A model generated the notes under the pieces. That model made no database searches and had not been told where the DNA came from. It saw only the letters and a list, made by a program, of their open reading frames with translations. Of a stretch of DNA of 54,451 nucleotides, positions 1-8,298 are shown piece after piece; the first letter of the stretch is position 1, and each line of letters begins with the position of its first letter. The DNA comes from CAZYVU01 sp964651435 (GTDB taxonomy: Bacteria; Desulfobacterota; Syntrophorhabdia; Syntrophorhabdales; CAYQXL01), in contig CAZYVU010000017.1 in NCBI GenBank assembly GCA_964651435.1, forward strand, positions 1-54,451. The letters are read 5' to 3'. A program made the translations under genes and the position numbers.

Positions 1-50
1 ATCGAAAAGTTCACAAGCGGCTCCGGCAAGGCGCCAGTTCTCTACTCTAC

Positions 51-70
51 CCGGCGGCGTCCGGCGGCGT
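51..70. repeat. Tandem 10-bp repeat at the pycB stop
   Basis: Two exact copies of CCGGCGGCGT lie head to tail, and the second copy ends on the first base of the minus-strand stop codon of the carboxyltransferase gene. I see nothing else recognisable in bases 1-69. Confidence 0.5.
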
Positions 71-1455
71 CAGTTTGCCGCAATCCCGTACTTTTTCTTG
101 AGGAATTCGAGCCCCGTCATGGGGTAAAGGGCATAGGTGAGGATATCGCCCATGTCCTCCGTGATCCCCTTCAGGGCCTCTCTTGCCTTGGGAAGCTCGG
201 GCTCCAGGATATCGCCGGGCCGCACGTCGATGGGCGTCTCGCCCTTGTCATAGCCCTTGAGCGCCTTTCTGCGGATCTCCTCGTTCACGGGTGCGGGGGG
301 CCTGCCGTAGAGACCGTAGAAGTAGTCCTTCACCTCTTTGGAGATCATCTTGTACCTGCCGGCGATGACGTTGAATACCGCCTGGACGCCCACGATCTGG
401 CTTGTGGGGGTGACGAGGGGCGGAAACCCCATATCGCTGCGGGTTCTCGGAATCTCCTCGTACACCTCTTTCAGGCGATGCAGGGCCTTGGCCTGCTTGA
501 GCTGGCTCACGAGGTTGCTGATCATGCCGCCGGGGATCTGGTGCATCAGCACACCGATATCGATGACGGAGAAGCGGGTGGTGTCGGCAAAGGACATGTA
601 CTTGGGGACGATGCCCTCCAGGTATTCGTCGATCTCCGCTATCTTCTGCAGGTCCAGGGCCGTGTTGTGGGCGCCGTTTTGCAGGGCGATAATGAAGGGC
701 TCTACGGCCGAGTGGGAAGACCGGAGGGCGAACGGTGCCAGGCACGTGTCTATGCCGTCAACGCCGGCCTCGATCGCCTTGAGAAGGGACATGGAGGCCA
801 TGCCGCTGGTGTAATGGGTGTGGAGATGAACAGGGATCGCGAGGTGCGCCTTAAGCTGTGAAATGAGCTCAAAGGCGTCGTACGGGGAGATGATGCCGGC
901 CATATCTTTGATGCACAGTGAGTGGGCGCCCATTGCCTCGATCTTCCTGGCCTTGGAGACGTAGTAGTCGATGTTGAAGATGGGGCCCCCGAGGCGCTGC
1001 TCGGTGAGAGAGTACGAGATGGCCCCCTGGATATGCTTCCCGTACTTGGCTATGGCCTTGAATGCGGCGATAAAGTTCCTTTCGTCGTTCAAGGCGTCGA
1101 AGACGCGGAAGATCTCGATCCCCACCTCGGCCGCCTTCCCCACGAAGGCATCGACGACATCGTCGGCGTAGTTTCTGTAGCCAACGAGGTTTTGTCCCCT
1201 CAGGAGCATCTGGAACTTCGTGTTGGGCATCTGTTGCTTCAGTTTCCGGACCCGTTCCCAGGGGTCCTCGTTGAGAAACCGTGTCATGACATCAAATGTG
1301 GCCCCGCCCCAAACCTCCATGGAGTAGAAGCCGACGCTATCCATCCGCTCCGCTATGGGGAGCATATCTTCCGTTGTCATTCGGGTCGCAAAAAGCGACT
1401 GGTGGCCGTCGCGCAGCGTCAAATCAGTTATTTTCACCGGATTTTCCTGTGACAT
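70..1455 (-). CDS. pycB: Pyruvate carboxylase subunit B / oxaloacetate decarboxylase alpha-type carboxyltransferase
   Basis: A 461-residue biotin-dependent carboxyltransferase of the DRE-TIM metallolyase fold, which moves CO2 between biotin and pyruvate/oxaloacetate. The N-terminus carries the TLRDGHQSL metal-binding motif. CIKDMAGI holds the lysine that is carboxylated in this family, and HLHTHYTSG supplies metal-binding histidines. The protein ends at KKKYGIAAN, so the usual C-terminal biotin-carrier domain is missing and must be supplied by another polypeptide; this matches two-subunit pyruvate carboxylases. The reading frame is open 65 codons further upstream across tRNA-Pro, but ATG 1455 follows a good AGGAGGG site and starts the conserved region. 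Subunit A is not in the window. The choice between pycB and oadA cannot be settled from sequence alone. Confidence 0.88.
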   Translation of the reverse strand: MSQENPVKITDLTLRDGHQSLFATRMTTEDMLPIAERMDSVGFYSMEVWGGATFDVMTRFLNEDPWERVRKLKQQMPNTKFQMLLRGQNLVGYRNYADDVVDAFVGKAAEVGIEIFRVFDALNDERNFIAAFKAIAKYGKHIQGAISYSLTEQRLGGPIFNIDYYVSKARKIEAMGAHSLCIKDMAGIISPYDAFELISQLKAHLAIPVHLHTHYTSGMASMSLLKAIEAGVDGIDTCLAPFALRSSHSAVEPFIIALQNGAHNTALDLQKIAEIDEYLEGIVPKYMSFADTTRFSVIDIGVLMHQIPGGMISNLVSQLKQAKALHRLKEVYEEIPRTRSDMGFPPLVTPTSQIVGVQAVFNVIAGRYKMISKEVKDYFYGLYGRPPAPVNEEIRRKALKGYDKGETPIDVRPGDILEPELPKAREALKGITEDMGDILTYALYPMTGLEFLKKKYGIAAN

Positions 1456-1530
1456 GTTAACCCTCCTGAAAAAAGTGTGAATACCTATCATGGGCCCCCC
1501 GAAAAAGCAATGGAATTTTTGGTAAAGGTT

Positions 1531-1539
1531 TGCTATGAT
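1531..1539 (+). promoter_or_regulatory. Extended -10 promoter for tRNA-Pro
   Basis: TGC followed by TATGAT (5/6 match) forms an extended -10 ending 8 nt before the mature tRNA 5' end. No convincing -35 is visible. The predicted transcript would have a leader of only about 1-2 nt. Confidence 0.4.
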
Positions 1540-1547
1540 TAAGGACA

Positions 1548-1623
1548 CGGGAAGTAGCTCAGTACGGTGTAGAGCACAGCGTTCGGGACGCTGGGGCCGC
1601 AGGTTCAAATCCTGTCTTCCCGA
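1548..1623 (+). tRNA. tRNA-Pro (CGG)
   Basis: A cloverleaf is visible. The seven-base acceptor CGGGAAG (1548-1554) pairs perfectly with CTTCCCG (1616-1622), and base 1623 is the discriminator A. The D-arm has AGCTC, the anticodon loop reads TTCGGGA giving anticodon CGG, and the T-loop is GGTTCAAATCC. The C1-G72 first pair is characteristic of bacterial tRNA-Pro. CCA is not encoded. The gene lies antisense to the upstream flank of pycB. Confidence 0.95.
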
Positions 1624-1690
1624 TTCTATCCCCCCACCCTTGTCGTTCAATTCATCGTCGATGCAATCGGAATGAGCGTTATACGTGATG

Positions 1691-1770
1691 AGCGCAGGGC
1701 AAACAGCCGCCCTGCTCTATGAGCGCCTCGCTTGACGAGCGTCCCGCCAGTGCGGGAGACGAGCGGTGCA
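1691..1770. repeat. Cluster of GC-rich stem-loops beside the gap
   Basis: Three hairpins lie within about 80 bases. GCAGGGC (1694-1700) pairs with GCCCTGC (1709-1715). A short CTCG/CGAG hairpin follows. A longer stem CGT-CCCGC / GCGGGAGACG closes a CAGT loop. GACGAGCG occurs twice. The rest of 1456-1923, outside the tRNA and the gap, shows no gene. REP-like or mobile-element-end sequence is possible, and may be why the assembly broke just downstream. Confidence 0.45.
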
Positions 1771-1809
1771 CTTTAAGCTTGCTGCGTCAAGGGCACAACG
1801 CGCCCGCTC

Positions 1810-1909
1810 NNNNNNNNNNNNNNNNNNNNNNNNNNNNNNNNNNNNNNNNNNNNNNNNNNNNNNNNNNNNNNNNNNNNNNNNNNNNNNNNNNNNNNNNNNN
1901 NNNNNNNNN
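1810..1909. other. Assembly gap (100 N)
   Basis: Exactly 100 consecutive unknown bases, the usual placeholder for a scaffold join of unknown length. The order across this point, and anything between tRNA-Pro and the MEMO-family gene, is unverified. Confidence 0.99.
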
Positions 1910-1923
1910 GAAGGGACCGCTCT

Positions 1924-3120
1924 TTAGCTGTAGAACACAGCTCCCGCGAAGCTTACCGACGAGGCGCCGTCGGTCCACTGATCGTAGGCCGTCATGGTGC
2001 AGCGGGAACCTTCGAGGAGGCGAAGCTGCAAATAGATGGGGGTGAGGCCGCAGATCCTGCGACGGTCGGCCTCGGCTGCAATGGAGCCCACAAAGCCGTT
2101 CGCATCTCCATTCTCGATGCAGGCCAGCAACGCCTCGTCCTGGCGCTTCGAGCCCTGGAGGGCAAAGGCATCACAGGAAAAAGTATCGCCGAACTGGGCC
2201 CCTATGTGGGCAAGATCGGCGGCGGCCACCACAATGGCTCGCCTGCCCGCCTTCTCGATGGCGCCCATCAATGCGCCGACGAGGTCGTCCAACTCTCCAT
2301 CAGGCAGGGCCTTCTCCCCTATTGTGAACTCGTGCATGGAGCCCGCGAGGATGGGCAGAATCTCGAAATCGTCCCGGAGAGCGAACTGCAGCAGGGGTAG
2401 CTGCAGCTCTATGGAATGTTCGGTGCGGTGGGGCCATTCGTCAATGTACCGGCTCAGAACGGGATCGTGGCGGATCAGCGCCGCCATTTCCGGCGATACC
2501 GGTATTTCATCCAGCGGTGTTGTCCAGTTTTTCAGCGAGATGTTCACCAGCTTGTCGCTCTCGTGGTGACAGGTGCCCAGGACGACGACGAGCGGTTCGG
2601 CCACGGATTTCAGATAAGGGTAGACCTGCCTGTAGACGTTCATTCCCCTTTCGTAGTCGATGTGGGGTGCCAGAATACCCGTTATCTCTCCGTCCGGGGC
2701 TGCCGCGGCAGGGGCGCTCCTGAATGCCTCATCGAGGTACTCAAGCAGGTCCATGCGGCCTGCGGGATAGCTTTTTCCGGCCAAAAAGGCCGGCCGCACC
2801 GGGAGCGCCTCATAGGACGCCCTCAGCGCCTGTACGTGCTCGTCGAACCGGTCGTTCTTCAGGAACAGCCGTTGGTCGAGGGTTTCGACGATCTCTTCGA
2901 TCTTGTCGATGTAGATGAGCTCGCCGGAGGCCCGCAGGAACTCTGCCTGAATGTCCCTTAGGGAGCGCGTGCCGTCCATGAGGAAAATGAGATAGGCCGC
3001 CTCCCTGGACACGATGAGGTGCTCTTCGGTGATGCCCTCCCGGTCCCTGAGCAGGATGAGGTCTTTGCCTTCGTGGCGGATGGGGATGGGTTCTACGAAA
3101 CGGATTTTTGGATTCGGCAC
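1924..3120 (-). CDS. AmmeMemoRadiSam system protein B (MEMO1 family)
   Basis: A 398-residue MEMO-family protein. The family has a dioxygenase-like (LigB) fold with a His-lined metal site; its bacterial role is unresolved, but members are often encoded with an AMMECR1 protein and a radical SAM enzyme. Neither partner is visible here, though one could lie in the gap. Family signatures are LAPHIDYERG, LGTCHHES, EWPHRTEHSIELQLP and ILAGSMHEF. An N-terminal region of about 150 residues precedes the MEMO core, as in other deltaproteobacterial members. I place the start at GTG 3120, where conserved sequence (VPNPKIRF) begins. There is no Shine-Dalgarno, and a TATAGA box ends 7 nt upstream, so the mRNA may be leaderless. 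The stop codon lies only 14 bases from the gap. Confidence 0.85.
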   Translation of the reverse strand: MPNPKIRFVEPIPIRHEGKDLILLRDREGITEEHLIVSREAAYLIFLMDGTRSLRDIQAEFLRASGELIYIDKIEEIVETLDQRLFLKNDRFDEHVQALRASYEALPVRPAFLAGKSYPAGRMDLLEYLDEAFRSAPAAAAPDGEITGILAPHIDYERGMNVYRQVYPYLKSVAEPLVVVLGTCHHESDKLVNISLKNWTTPLDEIPVSPEMAALIRHDPVLSRYIDEWPHRTEHSIELQLPLLQFALRDDFEILPILAGSMHEFTIGEKALPDGELDDLVGALMGAIEKAGRRAIVVAAADLAHIGAQFGDTFSCDAFALQGSKRQDEALLACIENGDANGFVGSIAAEADRRRICGLTPIYLQLRLLEGSRCTMTAYDQWTDGASSVSFAGAVFYS

Positions 3121-3127
3121 AGCATAT

Positions 3128-3157
3128 TCTATAGCACATCCCTTTCTGCCGTTGCAA
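3128..3157 (-). promoter_or_regulatory. Candidate promoter of the MEMO-family gene
   Basis: On the minus strand, TTGCAA, an 18-nt spacer and TATAGA end 7 nt before GTG 3120. Each hexamer matches 4/6. The geometry puts +1 at the start codon. Confidence 0.35.
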
Positions 3158-3173
3158 AGAGCGGAGAAAGTAT

Positions 3174-3202
3174 TTGACAAGCGGGGGCACTTGTTTGACA
3201 AT
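3174..3202 (+). promoter_or_regulatory. Candidate promoter of the MFS gene
   Basis: A perfect TTGACA (3174-3179), a 17-nt spacer and GACAAT (4/6) lie upstream of the AAGGAGGT ribosome-binding site. A second TTGACA at 3195 has no matching -10. Confidence 0.45.
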
Positions 3203-3228
3203 TGAAAATAAGTCAAGGAGGTGGGTGA

Positions 3229-4437
3229 ATGCACTACGCCTGGGTTGTCGCCTTTACGGGTACGCTGGTACTTGTCCTTTCGCACGGTTTCGGCAGGATG
3301 TCCTATTCGCTCATCCTGCCGCCCATGCGTGAGGGCCTTGCCCTCACGTACACGCAGGTCGGCCTCATTGCCTCGGGGAATTTCATCGGCTACCTTTGTC
3401 TCGCAGTCCTCGGCGGGTTCATAGCCGCCCGGTTCGGTGTCCGACGGGTTGTCTTCATATCCCTTTTCCTCATGGGCATAACCCTCTTTCTCACCGGCCT
3501 GTCGGATTCCTTCATTTTTGCCTTCTTCATGAGGATGCTGACGGGTATGGGAAACGGTGGAAGCTACATCCCCATGATGGCCCTTCCTGCTGCATGGTTT
3601 GCCACGCGAAAGAGGGGGCTTGCAACGGGCATCGTGACGCTGGGCACGGGCACGGGGATTTCCATAACGGCCGTGGCGCTTCCCATGCTCATTGCTTCCT
3701 GGGGGAAGGACGGGTGGCGGTACGCCTGGTACCTCATGGGTATCACTGTCTTCGTTCTTTCCTTTGTCTGCTACGCATTCCTCAGAAACAGTCCGAAGGA
3801 AAAGGGCCTTACCATGTACGGCGGCGACGAAGAGATGAGGGGCGGGCCCAAGGTGACCCTCTTTTCGGCATTCAAGGATGTGGTGAGCGAAGCGGAAATA
3901 TGGAAGCTCGGGAGCGTTTACTTTATGTACGGCTTCTCCTACATTATATACCTCACCTTTTTTGTGGCCTACCTGACAAAGGAGGTTGGCCTGACCTCAA
4001 AGTCTGCCGGCGACATCTTCTTTGTTCTGGGCATCTTCAGCATCTTTTGCGGCGTTGTCTGGGGCGGCATATCGGACGTTATCGGCAGGCGTTTCGGATC
4101 CCTCTTCGCCTACATCACGCTGGCCCTTTCATACATTATCCTGGCACTCTGGAAAGATAACATCGGTTTTTACCTGTCCGCCGTCATCTTCGGCATTACG
4201 GCCTTTTCTATCCCCGTCATTATGGCTGCGGCGGCCGGAGACGCCGTGGGCGGCAGGCTCGCACCGGCAGGCCTCGGCTTCATCACCCTTTTCTTCGGCG
4301 TCGGCCAGATATTGGGTCCGGCCATTGCGGGCTACATCAAAGATGCCACCGGCACGTTCACCCACGCCTTCGTCCTGGCGGCGGCCGTGTCCGTCATAGG
4401 AGGGTTGGGGTCGCTCATACTGAAAAAAAAGGCCTGA
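3229..4437 (+). CDS. Major facilitator superfamily transporter
   Basis: A 402-residue inner-membrane secondary transporter with about twelve hydrophobic segments in two six-helix halves. The A-like motif between helices 2 and 3 is GGFIAARFGVRR, and the equivalent GGISDVIGRRFG occurs in the second half. The GRMSYSLILPPM segment in helix 1 is typical of YbfB/YjiJ-like and oxalate/formate-like MFS proteins. The substrate cannot be read from sequence. A strong AAGGAGGTG ribosome-binding site sits 6 nt before the ATG. The acyltransferase/acyl-ACP synthetase gene starts 57 bases downstream on the same strand. This resembles the lplT-aas order of enterobacteria, but the helix-1 sequence does not look like LplT, so lysophospholipid transport is only a suggestion. 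Confidence 0.85.
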   Translation: MHYAWVVAFTGTLVLVLSHGFGRMSYSLILPPMREGLALTYTQVGLIASGNFIGYLCLAVLGGFIAARFGVRRVVFISLFLMGITLFLTGLSDSFIFAFFMRMLTGMGNGGSYIPMMALPAAWFATRKRGLATGIVTLGTGTGISITAVALPMLIASWGKDGWRYAWYLMGITVFVLSFVCYAFLRNSPKEKGLTMYGGDEEMRGGPKVTLFSAFKDVVSEAEIWKLGSVYFMYGFSYIIYLTFFVAYLTKEVGLTSKSAGDIFFVLGIFSIFCGVVWGGISDVIGRRFGSLFAYITLALSYIILALWKDNIGFYLSAVIFGITAFSIPVIMAAAAGDAVGGRLAPAGLGFITLFFGVGQILGPAIAGYIKDATGTFTHAFVLAAAVSVIGGLGSLILKKKA

Positions 4438-4494
4438 TGGCCGACCGGACCGCCGGCCCGGCGCAACCTTTCCGGCGGCGATGACGGGGGCCTG

Positions 4495-6702
4495 ATGTCT
4501 TCTGTTCAGATGCGGACAGAGCGGGGCGAGAGGCGAAGCGTCATCCGGTCATTTGTGGAAGCCGGGGCGCGCGCGATTTTCAGGGCCTACTTCCGCTGCT
4601 TTCATCATGTGGCCGTGGAGGGTCTTCACCATATTCCCGTTGACCCCAGAGGGCTCATCGTGGTGGCCAACCATGAAAGCCTCATCGACGGCGTACTCCT
4701 GTGGACCTATCTGAAGATGGACTTGACCATCGTGGTGGACCGGAGGAGGGCCCGGGAGCTTCTCTTTCGTCCCTTCATGAGAAACTGGCACACGGTGGAG
4801 ATCGACGCGATGAACCCCTTCTCCCTGAAGGGTGTCATCGATAGGGTAAAAGAGGGAAGGCCCCTGCTCATATTTCCCGAGGGCCGGATGACGACAACAG
4901 GCAGCCTGATGAAGGTCTACGAGGGCGCAGGGTTCGTGGCTTACAAGGCCGGGGCCGGAATTCTGCCGGTCCACATCGGAGGCGCCTTCTCGACCCTTTT
5001 TTCCCGTAAGAAAGGAGGCAGGCGCCTCTTTAAGGACCTCACGGTGACCGTCTTTCCTCCCCGGGCCCTGCCGGCGCCCGGAGGCCGGACGCCGAAGGTG
5101 CGAAAGAAGGAGGCCGCCCAGGCCATTCTTTCCATGCTTTGTGAGGCCGCCTACGAGGCGAACAACGGGCCGGTAACGCTTGGGGCCGGCTTCGTGCAAA
5201 GCTGCCGCAGGTACGGAAGGAGGGTTCTCTACAAGGACGCCACGGGGGCTGAGGTAACGTACGGAAGGGCGCTTCGGGCCGCCCTCGCCTTAGGCGAAGG
5301 GGTCCTGCGTTTTCCCCAGGGCAGGGTCGGTATCCTCCTTCCGAACCTTACCGTGACGGCCCTCATCTTCTGGGCCCTTCAACTGCTCCGCAAGGTGCCC
5401 GTCTTTCTCAATTATTCTGCTGGTCCGGCAGCAATAGGCCACGGCCTTGCGCTGGCCGATGTGGAGGTGGTCGTCTCTTCGCGCTCCTTTCTGGAGCGGA
5501 TGAAAATATCCCCTGCCGTTTTTGGGAAGAGAGAGGTGATCTTCGTTGAGGATTTGAAGGGCCGCATCACCCCGGCGCAGAAGGCCCGGGCGCTCCTGCG
5601 GAGCCTTTTCGCGGGCCGGTTGGGGGATTGGGAAGAGGGGGCGGAAAAGGAGACGGCCGTCATCCTTTTTACGTCGGGCTCCGAAGGGTCGCCGAAAGGG
5701 GTCTGCCTCTCCCATGAAAATATTGTCTCCAACATCCACCAGTCACTGGTCCGTTTCGATGTGACGGACGAGGACTATTTCCTGAACGCCATGCCCATGT
5801 TTCACAGCTTCGGCCTTACGGCGGGCACGGTGCTCCCCGTCGTGGCGGGGGCCCGCTCATACCTTTACGTAAGCCCCCTGCACTACCGCCTTGTCCCTGA
5901 AATCGCCTACGATGAAGGCTGCACGATTTTTCTGGGCACCAATACCTTCCTCCGGGGATATGCCCGGAGGGCCCACCCCTATGATTTTCATACGATACGG
6001 TACATCTTTTGTGGCGGCGAGGCGCTGAGCGACGACGTCTTCGAGAACTATGCGAGGCGCTTCGGCGTCAGGATCATGGCGGGATACGGTATTACCGAGT
6101 GCTCGCCCATCGTCAGCATCAACACACCGCTGGAGTACTGCTTCGGCACCGTGGGGAGGGTGCTCCCGGGCATAGCATGGCGCATCGCGGCCGTCGACGG
6201 GGTGGACCACAAGGGGGGCAGGGCAGGGCGCCTCGTGCTGAAGGGAAAGAACCTCTTTCAGGGGTACCTGAAGAACGAGGAGGCAAACCGCAGGTACCGC
6301 GTCGACGATGACGGCTGGTACGATACGGGTGACATCGTCGAGGTGACGGAGGAGGGCTTTCTCACAATCCTCGGCCGCCTCAAACGGTTTGCCAAGGTGA
6401 GCGGCGAGATGGTTTCTTTGGGTGCCTTGGAGGAGGCCCTGCAGAGGGTCCTGGGCGAGAGAACCGACGTGGCCTGCCTGGCCGTGGACGATGAAAAGAA
6501 GGGCGAGCGCATTATCGTCGTGACGAACCACCCATCGGCGGACCTTAAGGGCATCCGCGATACCCTTAAGGGGCAGGGCTTCACGGAGCTGGCCATGCCC
6601 AGGGAGATGCGGCACGTGAAGCAGCTTCCCAAGCTCGGCACGGGCAAGGTTGATTACCCCGCCCTGCAGAAGGCTCTTGCAGAGCCGCAAGGCGTACCGT
6701 AG
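4495..6702 (+). CDS. Bifunctional acyltransferase / acyl-[ACP] synthetase (Aas-like)
   Basis: A 735-residue fusion close in size to E. coli Aas (719). Residues about 30-230 are a PlsC-type acyltransferase with the NHESLID (HX4D) motif near residue 60 and FPEGR further on. Residues about 240-725 form an AMP-forming acyl-ligase domain with FTSGSEGSPKG near 393, AGYGITECSP, WYDTGD and the C-terminal catalytic lysine region LGTGKVDY. In this family the protein re-acylates lysophospholipids using fatty acids activated on ACP, at the inner membrane face. The ATG has only a weak G-rich upstream site. Neighbours are an MFS transporter upstream and an ABC exporter downstream. Long open frames on the other strand are shadows. 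The domain call is firm; the physiological substrate is inferred. Confidence 0.88.
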   Translation: MSSVQMRTERGERRSVIRSFVEAGARAIFRAYFRCFHHVAVEGLHHIPVDPRGLIVVANHESLIDGVLLWTYLKMDLTIVVDRRRARELLFRPFMRNWHTVEIDAMNPFSLKGVIDRVKEGRPLLIFPEGRMTTTGSLMKVYEGAGFVAYKAGAGILPVHIGGAFSTLFSRKKGGRRLFKDLTVTVFPPRALPAPGGRTPKVRKKEAAQAILSMLCEAAYEANNGPVTLGAGFVQSCRRYGRRVLYKDATGAEVTYGRALRAALALGEGVLRFPQGRVGILLPNLTVTALIFWALQLLRKVPVFLNYSAGPAAIGHGLALADVEVVVSSRSFLERMKISPAVFGKREVIFVEDLKGRITPAQKARALLRSLFAGRLGDWEEGAEKETAVILFTSGSEGSPKGVCLSHENIVSNIHQSLVRFDVTDEDYFLNAMPMFHSFGLTAGTVLPVVAGARSYLYVSPLHYRLVPEIAYDEGCTIFLGTNTFLRGYARRAHPYDFHTIRYIFCGGEALSDDVFENYARRFGVRIMAGYGITECSPIVSINTPLEYCFGTVGRVLPGIAWRIAAVDGVDHKGGRAGRLVLKGKNLFQGYLKNEEANRRYRVDDDGWYDTGDIVEVTEEGFLTILGRLKRFAKVSGEMVSLGALEEALQRVLGERTDVACLAVDDEKKGERIIVVTNHPSADLKGIRDTLKGQGFTELAMPREMRHVKQLPKLGTGKVDYPALQKALAEPQGVP

Positions 6703-6732
6703 TTTCTCCTGTTTCGCCGCAGCTTTTTTCGA

Positions 6733-6738
6733 TATAAT
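6733..6738 (+). promoter_or_regulatory. Consensus -10 box before the ABC transporter genes
   Basis: A perfect TATAAT ends 8 nt before ATG 6747. The -35 position holds nothing convincing. Only a weak AAGG serves as ribosome-binding site. If active, the transcript would start at or next to the start codon. Confidence 0.3.
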
Positions 6739-6746
6739 AAGGCGCC

Positions 6747-7478
6747 ATGGGAATCGTCGAAGCCAGGGGGCTCGTGAAAGACTACAACTCGTTGCGGGCC
6801 GTGGACCACGTCGATTTTGCCATCAACGAGGGCGAGTGCTTCGGGTTCCTGGGGCCCAACGGTGCGGGAAAAACGACGGTCATGCGCATGCTCTACTGCC
6901 TTGTTGTGCCGACGGCGGGCTCCATTACCGTCTTCGGAAGGAACGTGGCCGACGATTGCAGCCGCATCAAGATGCGCATAGGGGTGATGCCGCAGGATGA
7001 GAACCTGGACCTCGAGCTCTCGGTGCTTGAGAATCTCGTCGTCTACGGGCGATATTTCGATATGGCAAAGAAAAAGGCGCTGCCGGCGGCGATGGAGCTG
7101 CTGCGCTACGTGGGGCTTGAGGCAAAGGCGCGCGTCAACATACGGCAACTGTCGGGAGGCATGAAAAGGAGCCTGCTCCTGGCGCGGGCCCTCATCAACG
7201 ACCCCGCCCTTCTCATTCTCGACGAGCCGACTACAGGTCTCGACCCCCATACCCGGCGCTCCGTCTGGGCCAGCCTCGGCGACCTGAAGGCCCGGAACCG
7301 GACCCTTGTGCTTACAACCCACTACATGGAGGAGGCGGAGTACCTTTGCGACCGGGTGGCCATCATGAACGCCGGGAAGATCATAGCACTCGATAGCCCA
7401 GGCCGCCTTTCGGAGCTCCACGGGGGCAACCTGGAGGAGGTCTATCTGAAGCTTACGGGGAGGCACCTTGCGGATTAG
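6747..7478 (+). CDS. ABC exporter ATP-binding protein (NodI-type, ABC-2 class)
   Basis: A 243-residue ATPase with Walker A GPNGAGKTT near residue 47, the Q-loop at MPQDEN, signature LSGGMKRS, Walker B LLILDEPTTGLD and the H-loop in LTTHYMEEAE. The 'GMKR' signature and the EAE after the H-loop are typical of NodI/CcmA-like ABC-2 exporters. It overlaps its permease by 11 bases and would power export of an unknown substrate; NodIJ-family pumps move lipids, drugs or oligosaccharides. Proximity to the acyltransferase fusion hints at a lipid cargo, but that is inference. Confidence 0.88.
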   Translation: MGIVEARGLVKDYNSLRAVDHVDFAINEGECFGFLGPNGAGKTTVMRMLYCLVVPTAGSITVFGRNVADDCSRIKMRIGVMPQDENLDLELSVLENLVVYGRYFDMAKKKALPAAMELLRYVGLEAKARVNIRQLSGGMKRSLLLARALINDPALLILDEPTTGLDPHTRRSVWASLGDLKARNRTLVLTTHYMEEAEYLCDRVAIMNAGKIIALDSPGRLSELHGGNLEEVYLKLTGRHLAD

Positions 7479-8223
7479 GAGGGCCTTTCGCGTCTGGCAG
7501 CGGCACCTTTCCGTCTACGGCAAGCTCTACAAGTCGAGCATAGTCCTCAACTTCGTGGAGCCCATACTCTACCTGGTGGCCCTCGGCATGGGTCTGGGCG
7601 CCTTTGTCAAGGACGTGAACGGCCAGCCGTACATGAATTTCATAGCGCCGGGCATCATCGCATCGTCGTCCATGTTCGGGGCGACCTATGAGTGCACCTA
7701 CGGGACCTATGTGCGGATGACCTTCCAGAAGACCTTTGATGCCATCCTGTCGACGCCCGTCAACATCGACGACCTGGTGGCCGGGGAGCTCATGTGGGCG
7801 GCGACGAAGAGCATGTTCTACGGGACTATCATCATTGCGGCCATAGCGCTCTTCGGGCTCGTCAGCTCGCCCATGATCCTGCTCCTCATACCCGTCCTCT
7901 TCATAAGCGGTTTTGTCTTCGCGGAGCTGGCGATGATCTGCACGGCCATCGTTCCGGGCATAGACTCCTTCAACTACTATTACACGCTGCTCATGACGCC
8001 CATGTTTCTTTTTTCCGGCATCTTCTTTCCCCTCGACGGGCTCCATCCCGTTTTTGCGCGTATCGCCTTCTTCACGCCCCTCTTTCATCTGGCCACCATA
8101 GCCAGGTCTCTGGCGGCGGGCGACCTGTCGGGCATCCCTGTTTCCGTGCTCTGGCTGACGGCCGCAGCCTTTCTTCTCGCGATTCCGCCCTTCCGTCTCA
8201 TGCGCAGGAGAATCATCGGGTAG
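7468..8223 (+). CDS. ABC-2 type permease (NodJ-type)
   Basis: A 251-residue inner-membrane permease with six hydrophobic segments and the family regions NFIAPGIIASSSMFGATYE and STPVNIDDLVAGELMW. The start is TTG 7468, preceded by a strong GGGGAGG 4 nt upstream and lying inside the end of the ATPase gene, so translation is probably coupled. No ATG exists near this position. It forms a two-gene exporter with the ATPase; no accessory periplasmic gene is present. Confidence 0.85.
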   Translation: MRIRRAFRVWQRHLSVYGKLYKSSIVLNFVEPILYLVALGMGLGAFVKDVNGQPYMNFIAPGIIASSSMFGATYECTYGTYVRMTFQKTFDAILSTPVNIDDLVAGELMWAATKSMFYGTIIIAAIALFGLVSSPMILLLIPVLFISGFVFAELAMICTAIVPGIDSFNYYYTLLMTPMFLFSGIFFPLDGLHPVFARIAFFTPLFHLATIARSLAAGDLSGIPVSVLWLTAAAFLLAIPPFRLMRRRIIG

Positions 8224-8298
8224 CCGTTTTTTCTCTTTCCATACCGTCGTCAAGTGTGTTACTTAAACAGTGCGGAACAGGACGGCCAAGGATATCCC

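Noticed and set aside
1456..1650. N-terminal extension of the carboxyltransferase
   Set aside because: The extra 65 codons run antisense across tRNA-Pro and lack conservation; ATG 1455 has a proper ribosome-binding site.
3229..4437. Naming the MFS gene lplT
   Set aside because: Gene order suggests it, but the helix-1 and helix-2/3 sequences do not resemble LplT; kept as a hypothesis only.
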